Assembly (NCBI GenBank): GCA_024693505.1
Contig: JAILKU010000033.1
Location: 1-33,368 of the forward strand
DNA length: 33,368 nt
Reading direction: 5' to 3'
Origin: Bacteroidaceae bacterium
GTDB lineage: Bacteria > Bacteroidota > Bacteroidia > Bacteroidales > Bacteroidaceae
The translations under genes were made by a program, and so were the position numbers. Every line of letters starts with the position of its first letter. The stretch's first letter is position 1. This document shows positions 1 to 5,387 of the stretch, piece by piece. The notes beneath the pieces were generated by a model. The model was not told the origin of the DNA and did no database searches. It saw only the letters and a program-made list of their open reading frames with translations.

Positions 1-80
1 CCTCTCTCCAATAGTTAAATATTCTAAAAAGTGGGGCAAAAGAGATACAACTTAAGGGACTTTTTGTTAATTTTGCAGGC
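1..80 (+). repeat. Copy A of an 80-bp imperfect direct repeat with a promoter at its end
   Basis: This stretch aligns without gaps to 1682-1761, with about 60 of 80 positions identical by eye. The best-kept parts are the first 37 bases, the GATACAA block and the last 15 bases. It ends in TAATTTTG at 68-75, a match to the Bacteroidetes -7 element TAnnTTTG; no clear TTTG lies 19-20 nt upstream. It is the likely promoter for the secreted protein starting at 245, giving a long leader of about 160 nt in which I see nothing else. The repeat may extend left beyond the window. Confidence 0.6.
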
Positions 81-244
81 AGAAAAATCTGATTGAAGAG
101 GAATAGTGTTGAACTATATTTGATGAGTTATATATATGATAGTCTTTATTTGACTGCACAAACAGTTATTTACGATAGTCCTACAATGGAAGCCTCATAC
201 GTAACATTAAGTGGGCTATAATGCTATACTCTTTCTCTTTGCTT

Positions 245-823
245 ATGAAAAGGATTCTTTCTATACTTATTGTCGTCCTTCTATTAATAGCATCATCGTG
301 TTATGCTCAGACGAAAACGTATAATTTTGCGGAGCATGAAAGAAACGCGGTTGCTCTGAGACATGTTACAGAGAATATGGAAGTCAATAGGACCTTCAAG
401 TACAAGAAGCATACCTTTCATGTGGAGGAGTGCAAGCTGGCAGCCAGCTATGACCCCGAGGAGGGCGAGATGGTTCAGGTTTATTGGAGGGTGAGTGACA
501 GCTTGCATGTCTTCGAGAACTCTTTTGTTGATGATAAAGGCTGGTGCCTCCCCCTGGATGGCGGGGCGGCGAAGGGTGAGATGAAGAAGTGCCTCGCCTG
601 CATTCCAGCCTTGGCACCTTACGGCAAGGAACTGTTCGTCTATGCGAAGGCTGACGTCTCGCTCGATCCGGACGTGAGGAGCCGTGTGACGTTCTGGGCC
701 GTGGCCGAGAAAACGGAGCGTACCTGGGCTGGAGAGCCCTGGCCCGGTAAAAAGGTGTGGAAAAAGTTGCAGAGGAAAGGGAAAGCTGTCATAGGAAAAA
801 AGCTTGGGAGAAGAATAAAGTAG
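245..823 (+). CDS. Secreted hypothetical protein
   Basis: Protein of 192 residues. I start it at the ATG at 245 rather than the in-frame ATG at 221, because the sequence from 245 gives a standard signal peptide: MKR, a hydrophobic run of about 15 residues, then SCYA before QTK. A Cys sits near the cleavage region, but the preceding residues are a poor lipobox, so periplasmic export is more likely than lipidation. The C-terminal 25 residues are very rich in Lys and Arg (KKVWKKLQRKGKAVIGKK). I recognise no family. It is followed 45 bp later by the truncated glycosyltransferase-like gene at 869, so the two may once have been neighbours in a functional operon. Confidence 0.6.
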   Translation: MKRILSILIVVLLLIASSCYAQTKTYNFAEHERNAVALRHVTENMEVNRTFKYKKHTFHVEECKLAASYDPEEGEMVQVYWRVSDSLHVFENSFVDDKGWCLPLDGGAAKGEMKKCLACIPALAPYGKELFVYAKADVSLDPDVRSRVTFWAVAEKTERTWAGEPWPGKKVWKKLQRKGKAVIGKKLGRRIK

Positions 824-868
824 CCGTAGAAAAAAGCCTTTTATCCTTTCTGCGCTTTTGGCGGGCAT

Positions 869-1042
869 ATGAAACTTGTTCAGACATTTTGGACATTTTG
901 TCGTTCAGCAGTGGAGCAATCTCATGGATGGCTCCATGCTGAATATAATCTGATGCCGTGGACTCTAAGTTGCTTGAGCATAAGAAAACACTATGACAGA
1001 GTAATACTCTATACAGATTCAGCAGGTAAGAGCATGCTCATA
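869..1042 (+). pseudogene. 5' fragment of a DUF6734/GT-A-like gene, paralogue of the gene at 19047-20462
   Basis: About 58 codons from the ATG at 869 match the N-terminus of the minus-strand protein that starts at 20462. Shared pieces include VQTFWT, SHGWLHAEYNLMPW against SYGWLHPEYNLMSW, LSCLS and LYTDS. Similarity stops at codon 58, close to 1042, where the stop codon of the convergent DUF2442 gene (1043) begins. Past that point the frame runs through the reverse side of that gene without resemblance to the paralogue. The DxD motif and the whole catalytic region are missing, so this is a relic. The simplest explanation is that insertion or deletion joined the gene to the end of the DUF2442/DUF4160 module. 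Confidence 0.75.
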
Positions 1043-1279
1043 TCATGCTGCTGTACCTATCTCATAGAGATATTCAGGAGCAAAGTCGGCTCCATTTTCC
1101 CATTCAACGGTATTGAACTTGATGGAAAAGTGCTTAAAATATTCAATGTCCTTCAGTGGGGTGTACACTGAACCATTCAGCGAATTGCTCAGGTCAACAA
1201 TCCTCCGCTCCCCATTGTTGAACAGCAACAGCAGCCTGAAGCCGTCTATATATTCTGCTTTGATCACTTCCATAAACAT
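1043..1279 (-). CDS. DUF2442 domain protein
   Basis: A 78-residue protein beginning MFMEV; the second Met is an equally possible start. The pattern of short beta strands with NNGERRIVDLSNSL, VYTPLKD and FKHFSIKFNTVEWENGADFAPEYLYE is the signature of the DUF2442 family. Its gene starts 7 bp after the stop of the DUF4160 gene on the same strand, so the two form a small operon. Genes of these two families are frequent neighbours and have been suspected of being toxin-antitoxin-like; that function is inference here. Its stop codon sits exactly at the break of the truncated gene at 869. Confidence 0.8.
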   Translation of the reverse strand: MFMEVIKAEYIDGFRLLLLFNNGERRIVDLSNSLNGSVYTPLKDIEYFKHFSIKFNTVEWENGADFAPEYLYEIGTAA

Positions 1280-1286
1280 CGCTTCA

Positions 1287-1544
1287 TTATTTTAAGGGTT
1301 CAATTTTATCGAGTGGCTCGCCTTTCTGTGCCTTCTCCCAATTGTTCATTAATTCGGCACGATGGTCTTCAAGCCACTCCAATATCATGCGCAGCGCTCT
1401 TCCTGGCATCTCGCCTTTCACAATTCCGTCTTTGATGCTTACGATAACCTTGTAGTCACCGTACCATGCATGGAAGTGCGGAGGCTGATGATCAGAAAAG
1501 TTCATCCAGATGTAGATTCCATAGAAGAAACTTATTTGTGGCAT
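1287..1544 (-). CDS. DUF4160 domain protein
   Basis: An 85-residue protein starting MPQISFFYG. The open frame continues upstream to 1835, but the family normally begins MPxI, so I chose the ATG at 1544; a Met four codons earlier (1556) is possible. The segment IYIWMNFSDHQPPHFHAWYG is the DUF4160 hallmark (DHxPPHFHA), followed by the conserved GRALRMILEWLEDHRAEL and NWEKAQKGEPLDKI. The molecular function is unknown. It leads the two-gene unit with the DUF2442 protein. No Shine-Dalgarno sequence or clear TAnnTTTG promoter is visible upstream in this AT-rich stretch. Confidence 0.85.
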   Translation of the reverse strand: MPQISFFYGIYIWMNFSDHQPPHFHAWYGDYKVIVSIKDGIVKGEMPGRALRMILEWLEDHRAELMNNWEKAQKGEPLDKIEPLK

Positions 1545-1681
1545 ATTTAAAAGCATTATTGCTATTTGTCGGCAAAGATACACATAATTTCCGAATAGTG
1601 AATGTAAAAATGAAAAAAAAAATGAGAATTGCGTAATTATAGTGAACCTTGCGAGAAGTTTTATCGAAGAAAGGTTCATAG

Positions 1682-1761
1682 CCTCTGCCCAATAGTTAAA
1701 CTTTCTAAAAAATGGGGCGGGGCTGATACAACGTATCAGAAAATGTGTTAACTTTGCAGGC
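1682..1761 (+). repeat. Copy B of the 80-bp imperfect repeat, with promoter; in the 1545-1932 gene-free gap
   Basis: Gapless alignment to 1-80. It ends with TAACTTTG (1749-1756), a good -7 element pointing at the SD-led gene at 1933. The rest of the 1545-1932 gap holds an AT-rich stretch up to about 1680. After the promoter comes a GC-rich leader of about 170 nt containing small inverted patches but no open frame I would support. Finding the same element in front of two unrelated genes suggests either a shared promoter cassette or a duplication flanking inserted DNA. Confidence 0.6.
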
Positions 1762-1916
1762 GGAATGTTCCCCCGTATGCGGCAAGGTGTGCCGGCGGTG
1801 GCGGGGGTCGAGTAGGGGAGATGCGTTCCCCGCACTTATTCATCCTCCGAATGCGAGCTGAAGACTCGCCGCTACGGATAACATTTTTAGGTCCCTTTTT
1901 ATTAACAACGATGAAG

Positions 1917-1925
1917 AAAGGAGGT
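1917..1925 (+). promoter_or_regulatory. Strong Shine-Dalgarno sequence AAAGGAGGT
   Basis: A full anti-16S complement lies 7 nt before the ATG at 1933. Such sites are unusual in Bacteroidetes and decide the start of this small gene. Confidence 0.75.
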
Positions 1926-1932
1926 AGATACG

Positions 1933-2277
1933 ATGCTACAGATTCTGATGAATCCCAATATAGCCCGTTGTGTGGCTATGGCGATGATTGTGATTGGGCA
2001 CGAGGCCGGACGCCGCTGTCGCCGGTATGCTGAGGCCCGGCCTGCTCCCGTGCCGGTTCCTCTCCCTGCTCCCGTGCCGGTACAGGCCGTGCGGAGCGAA
2101 CCGCAGCCTGAGGGCGGCTGTCTGCCCATGCCGGGCGGGCCGCGGCCTGAGTGTGCCCGATGCCCGGGGCGTACGGTTCACATCACCGTGCAGGAGGGCG
2201 GCATGGTGAACGTGAACGACATTCACGACAACGGGCAGGTACTCAGCCTGCCGGAGAGAAAGGAGGTGGAGACATGA
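1933..2277 (+). CDS. Small proline-rich protein with VNVNDIHD motif
   Basis: A 114-residue protein starting just after a perfect SD. It has a hydrophobic N-terminus with Arg-rich continuation (residues 1-32), a Pro/Val stretch of the APVPVPLPAPVPVQ type (about 37-52), several Cys, and a C-terminal segment HITVQEGGMVNVNDIHDNGQV. The octapeptide VNVNDIHD recurs near the N-terminus of the next protein. The genes overlap by ATGA (2274-2277), so translation is coupled. I know no assigned function. Small proteins of this type occur in Bacteroidales mobile or capsule-adjacent cassettes. The Arg/Pro-rich half could be poorly structured; the VNVNDIHD end looks like a beta hairpin. Confidence 0.55.
   Translation: MLQILMNPNIARCVAMAMIVIGHEAGRRCRRYAEARPAPVPVPLPAPVPVQAVRSEPQPEGGCLPMPGGPRPECARCPGRTVHITVQEGGMVNVNDIHDNGQVLSLPERKEVET
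2259..2267 (+). promoter_or_regulatory. Second strong Shine-Dalgarno sequence AAAGGAGGT
   Basis: The same nine bases as at 1917-1925 lie inside the end of the upstream gene, 6 nt before the ATG at 2274. They fix the start of the second gene within a longer open frame that begins at 2151. Confidence 0.75.
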
Positions 2278-2714
2278 ACGTGGTGCTGAAGGCCGAACAG
2301 GGCTCTACGGTGAACGTGAACGACATCCACGACGTCGGGACGGTCTATGTGGGCACTCCGGCGCCGTCCGCTGCCGCCCAGCCGGGGCGCGAGCAGCAGG
2401 AGCGCATGCACGGGGTGATACAGTCGCTCATCAACGACGGCCTGTTCCGCGAGAAGCAGGACTTCGAGGCCCTGCGCCGCATCATCGTGGAGCGCGGGCT
2501 GGGCGGTCTGGGCTACGAGGACTTTGCCCGCTACCTGTGCCGCGAGTTCGACATCCCGGAGCACCTGCGTCCCTCGGGCAACAACCTGAAGCGCGTGGTG
2601 TTCGGACAGGGGACGTTCCCCGGATGGAAGACGCCCGGGCTGGACGACCTGCGCCACTCGCGCTTCCTGAACATTGCCTCGCTCTTCCTGCGGGGCATGG
2701 GCCTGGAGCCCTGA
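2274..2714 (+). CDS. Conserved small protein of Bacteroidales accessory DNA, VNVNDIHD motif
   Basis: A 146-residue protein starting MNVVLKAEQGSTVNVNDIHD. Residues 1-28 are the beta-rich motif shared with the preceding protein. A Pro/Ala linker follows, then a helical domain from about residue 42 (QERMHGVIQSLINDGLF, DFEALRRIIVERGL, YEDFARYLCREFDI, FPGWKTPGLDD). A C-terminal domain of this shape, with a W preceded by FP or FPG, is seen in small proteins of Bacteroides mobile elements; that link is from memory and weak. The gene has its own SD and a 4-nt overlap with the upstream gene. A terminator follows at 2785. No function is assigned. Confidence 0.65.
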   Translation: MNVVLKAEQGSTVNVNDIHDVGTVYVGTPAPSAAAQPGREQQERMHGVIQSLINDGLFREKQDFEALRRIIVERGLGGLGYEDFARYLCREFDIPEHLRPSGNNLKRVVFGQGTFPGWKTPGLDDLRHSRFLNIASLFLRGMGLEP

Positions 2715-2784
2715 GGGATGCAGCAGAGGGGTGTTCCCCTGCCCGCCCGTTACCGCGGCATTACCGCCGCACTACCCACTCATT

Positions 2785-2819
2785 ACCCTGCCGGGTCATT
2801 CCTTGGCAGGGTATTTTTA
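2785..2819 (+). terminator. Rho-independent terminator
   Basis: Perfect 8-bp stem ACCCTGCC / GGCAGGGT (2785-2792 with 2805-2812), a 12-nt loop, then ATTTTTA. It closes the two-gene VNVNDIHD unit. Confidence 0.8.
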
Positions 2820-2833
2820 TGTCCGTAACTTTG
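2802..2833 (+). promoter_or_regulatory. Promoter overlapping the terminator
   Basis: CTTG at 2802-2805, a 20-nt spacer and TAACTTTG at 2826-2833 fit the Bacteroidetes consensus and read into the gene at 2871. The -33 element lies in the loop and right arm of the preceding terminator. Confidence 0.65.
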
Positions 2834-2870
2834 CACCATGAAACCGTAGAACCGACTAAATCGCAGCGTT

Positions 2871-3410
2871 ATGGAACAGCAGACAATCAACGAAATCGTG
2901 GAGGCCATCAGGACGATGCGCTCCATGCTGGCCGACCTGGCCCGCGACGTGCAACAACTGAAAGAAGGGAGAGAAGAGAAAAAAGAACTTCCCCCTTTGA
3001 AACCCCTATTAGAAAAAACAGAAGAGAGGGAAGAAAGCTTTTTTGTTTTAACGGCAAAGCCGGAAATCGCAAAGAAAGACAAACGTTTTAAGAAACCTAC
3101 TCCTGAGCAAGTGCAGGCCTATCTTGACGAACTGGGAGAGACACGCTTCAGCGGAGGCGAGTTTTGTGACTACTACGAGATGGTAGGCTGGCAGGTAGGC
3201 ACGAAAAGCAAGATGATGAAAGACTGGAAGTCAGCCGTAAGGCTTTGGAGAAGAAAGACGAGAACCTCTAATGCAAACAGCTATGGACAACAAAGACCTC
3301 AACAACCTCAACAGCAGCGCCCCGCAGAAAGTGCAGCCGAGCGTGCCGAGCGGGAGCGCCAGCAGCGACTTAGAAGCCTTGAAGCAGCGGTGGCCCGCAA
3401 ACTCGGCTGA
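2871..3410 (+). CDS. Coiled-coil protein with DNA-binding-like module
   Basis: A 179-residue protein. Residues 1-35 form a helical coiled-coil-like start (INEIVEAIRTMRSMLADLAR, VQQLKE) and residues 35-70 are a charged linker. Residues 73-125 (FKKPTPEQVQAYLDELGE, FCDYYEMVGWQVG, MKDWKSAVRLWRRK) match a small module found at the C-terminus of phage and plasmid replication proteins and in short Bacteroidales proteins near capsule loci. The tail is Gln/Arg/Glu-rich (QQRPQQPQQQRP, then AERAERERQQRLRSLEAAVARKL). The last 140 bp overlap the next gene in another frame. The role is unknown; nucleic-acid binding is inferred. Confidence 0.7.
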   Translation: MEQQTINEIVEAIRTMRSMLADLARDVQQLKEGREEKKELPPLKPLLEKTEEREESFFVLTAKPEIAKKDKRFKKPTPEQVQAYLDELGETRFSGGEFCDYYEMVGWQVGTKSKMMKDWKSAVRLWRRKTRTSNANSYGQQRPQQPQQQRPAESAAERAERERQQRLRSLEAAVARKLG

Positions 3411-3858
3411 GGGCCTGTGCGTGCGCCGCTACGGCGACCGCGAGAGCTTCCTGAAGAACTTCAACCCGGGCCGGCAGAACGAGCTGTGCCATCCCCGGTA
3501 CGTGGACTTCATCTTCTGCGGCGTGGCGCCCGAGCTCGGTGTGGTGGAGCGGGCCTACGGCCGGCCCTGCCTGGAGAGCTGGCTTATGATTCAGCTGGCC
3601 GACCTGCAGGAGTTCTTCCCCTCGCAGGAGAGGCTCACCACGCAGCAGCTGGAGCAGGCGGCAGGCCTCATAGCCAACCAGTTCCCCCTGATGAAGATCA
3701 GCGAGTTCATGTACTTCCTGCAGCGCGTGAAGGCCGGCCACTACGGCCACTTCTACGGCCGCCTGGACCTGATTCACCTGACCGCCGCCCTGCAGGACTT
3801 CCAAGCCTTCAGCGCCCGATGCACCAGGAGAATACAAAACGAGAGAAGGCTGAGATAG
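3271..3858 (+). CDS. DUF6633-like conserved protein
   Basis: A 195-residue protein; the Met at 3283 (MDNKDLNN) is an alternative start. Residues 1-40 are low-complexity Ser/Asn/Gln. The conserved part follows: GRPCLESWLMIQLADLQEFF, LTTQQLEQAAGLIANQFP, then LMKISEFMYFLQRVKAGHYG and FYGRLDLIHLTAAL. This pattern (choose a helix, then RxKxGxYGxFYGxxD) is what I remember of the DUF6633 family of Bacteroidales phage or mobile regions. The gene overlaps the end of the upstream gene by 140 bp. The overlap covers the low-complexity parts of both proteins, so the true starts and ends may be less extreme than drawn. Confidence 0.7.
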   Translation: MQTAMDNKDLNNLNSSAPQKVQPSVPSGSASSDLEALKQRWPANSAEGLCVRRYGDRESFLKNFNPGRQNELCHPRYVDFIFCGVAPELGVVERAYGRPCLESWLMIQLADLQEFFPSQERLTTQQLEQAAGLIANQFPLMKISEFMYFLQRVKAGHYGHFYGRLDLIHLTAALQDFQAFSARCTRRIQNERRLR

Positions 3859-3871
3859 AAGGGCTGGGAAG

Positions 3872-3898
3872 ACTAGTAGAACTAGTAGAACTAGTTTA
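3872..3898. repeat. Tandem repeat, 9-bp period, ACTAG core
   Basis: Three units of ACTAGTAGA (the last is ACTAGTTTA), starting 13 bp after the stop at 3858. The same period and core recur at 6822-6857. Confidence 0.8.
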
Positions 3899-3970
3899 AA
3901 CTAGAAAAGCTACCCCCAAGGAAAATAGAATATTCAACAATTAAAATACAATCTCCCCAAGCATTCTGCT

Positions 3971-3989
3971 CCCTCCCTACAAGGGAGGG
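3971..3989 (+). terminator. GC-rich hairpin before the P5-like gene
   Basis: CCCTCCCT, 3-nt loop, AGGGAGGG. It is a strong stem without a T-run behind it, so it could be a pause or attenuation hairpin rather than a full terminator. It lies 21 bp before the ATG at 4011. Confidence 0.4.
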
Positions 3990-4010
3990 CAGGGGGAGGG
4001 TCTTTAACCT

Positions 4011-4424
4011 ATGATCAAAAGAAACAACCCATTGAACATCCGGGCGGGCAGGTCCCGCTGGATGGGAGCCGTGAGCTCCGAGACGGGCAGCTTCGTCAGC
4101 TTCCTGAGCGTTGCCTATGGTTATCGTGCCGCATGGAAACTGCTGGCCAACTACCACCGTTACTATCGCCTGTGGACACTCAGGCAAGTCATCAACCGCT
4201 GGGCTCCGCCGCAGGAGAACGACACGGCTGCCTACGTGCGCCACGTCTGCCACCTGACCGGGCTGAAGGCAGACGACATGCTGCCCAACCCCAGTCAGGA
4301 CATCGAGGTGTGGGTGCCCGTGCTGACGGCAATGACTGTCATCGAGCAGGGCATGGCCTGGACGCAAGTGCCCCAGCGCGAGATACGCCGCGGATGGCAG
4401 ATGGCCTTCCAGATGCAGGAATAA
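4011..4424 (+). CDS. Phage structural protein P5-like / lysozyme-fold family protein
   Basis: A 137-residue protein opening MIKRNNPLNIRAGRSRWMG, close to the RNNNPxNIR...W motif of proteins annotated as phage structural protein P5 or virion protein. It is followed by FVSFLSVAYGYRAAWKLLANY, VINRWAPPQENDTAAYVRHV and a helical end. WAPPxENDT is the most distinctive motif. Such genes sit in prophages and in Bacteroidales capsule-adjacent cassettes, where they may act on peptidoglycan; no activity can be proven from the sequence. It has no signal peptide. It is the last gene of the 1.9-4.4 kb cassette, just before the glycan genes. Confidence 0.75.
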   Translation: MIKRNNPLNIRAGRSRWMGAVSSETGSFVSFLSVAYGYRAAWKLLANYHRYYRLWTLRQVINRWAPPQENDTAAYVRHVCHLTGLKADDMLPNPSQDIEVWVPVLTAMTVIEQGMAWTQVPQREIRRGWQMAFQMQE

Positions 4425-4522
4425 AGCCCTCGGCAGACCCTCCTCCGGGCCGCAATCGGGCAAGGGGCTGCCATTAAGACATTTTTTTTCACAAAAATAG
4501 GCTGTGTTCCACAATAATTTTG

Positions 4523-4530
4523 TACCTTTG
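4523..4530 (+). promoter_or_regulatory. -7 element TACCTTTG of the glycan operon
   Basis: A perfect TAnnTTTG match, with transcription expected near 4537. The -33 region has no good TTTG. A small hairpin GAGGC-GCAAT-GCCTC (4578-4592) lies in the leader before the ATG at 4617. Confidence 0.55.
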
Positions 4531-4616
4531 CGCGTTTTTTGTATAAATAAAGATAAAATAAAGAAAGAAAACGCTCTGAGGCGCAATGCCTCCCGGCGTA
4601 CCCGATAAAGCTGAGA

Positions 4617-5387
4617 ATGAAAGAATACGGACTCGTCTCCATCATAACGCCCTGTTACAACTGTGCGCCCTTTATAGCTGATACCATACGCTCGGTTCAG
4701 CGCCAGACCTATCAGGACTGGGAGATGATTATCATAGACGACTTGAGCACCGACCAGTCCGTCGAGCGCATCAAACCGTTCCTCTCCGACCCCCGCATCA
4801 AACTGCTGGAGAACGCCCGCAACGTGGGCGCCGCCCTGACGCGCAACCATGCCCTCAGGCTGGCAAAGGGACGGTGGGTGGCCTTCCTGGACGCCGACGA
4901 CCAGTGGATGCTCGAGAAGCTGGAGCGGCAGCTCGAATTCATGGACCGGGAGGGCTATGCCTTCACCTACACCAACTACACGGAGACGAACGAGTTCAAC
5001 CACGACCTGGGCACGTGCGTCTCAGGTCCTGAGCACATCGGGCCGCGCGGCATGCTGCGCTACTGCTGGCCGGGCTGCCTGACGGTGATGTACGACCGCC
5101 AGGTGGTGGGACTGCTGCAGATTCCCGACATCAGGAAGAACAACGACTACGCCATGTGGCTGCGCGTCATCCGCAAAGCATCGTGCCACCTGCTGCCCCA
5201 GACACTGGCCATCTACCGCCAGCGCCCGGGCTCCATCAGCGGCCAGACATGGCTCTCGCTCGTCGAGTGGCACTACCGCCTGTTCCGCCACACAGAGGGC
5301 TATGGCCTCCTGCACTCGCTCCTGCTCACGGCACAGAACATGGTGTGCGGGATCTACAAGAAACTCGTTTACGTGAAGAAACTATGA
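4617..5387 (+). CDS. GT2-family glycosyltransferase
   Basis: A 256-residue inverting GT-A enzyme of family GT2, acting at the cytoplasmic side on lipid-linked glycan assembly. The N-terminal VSIITPCYN strand, IIIDDLSTD (D41, D42), NVGAALTRNHAL and the metal-binding LDADD (D92, D94, D95) are intact. KNNDYAMWLR (N176, D177) is the usual acceptor-side motif. The C-terminus lacks long transmembrane helices. It shares an ATGA overlap with the next gene, so it is co-translated with the acyltransferase-phosphoglycosyltransferase. The sugar specificity cannot be told. It is the first gene after the TACCTTTG promoter. Confidence 0.9.
   Translation: MKEYGLVSIITPCYNCAPFIADTIRSVQRQTYQDWEMIIIDDLSTDQSVERIKPFLSDPRIKLLENARNVGAALTRNHALRLAKGRWVAFLDADDQWMLEKLERQLEFMDREGYAFTYTNYTETNEFNHDLGTCVSGPEHIGPRGMLRYCWPGCLTVMYDRQVVGLLQIPDIRKNNDYAMWLRVIRKASCHLLPQTLAIYRQRPGSISGQTWLSLVEWHYRLFRHTEGYGLLHSLLLTAQNMVCGIYKKLVYVKKL

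Noticed and set aside
3891..5003. Long minus-strand open frame of 370 codons
   Set aside because: It is antisense to the P5-like and GT2 genes, which have clear family motifs; the translation is low-complexity His/Leu/Val typical of a GC-rich shadow frame.
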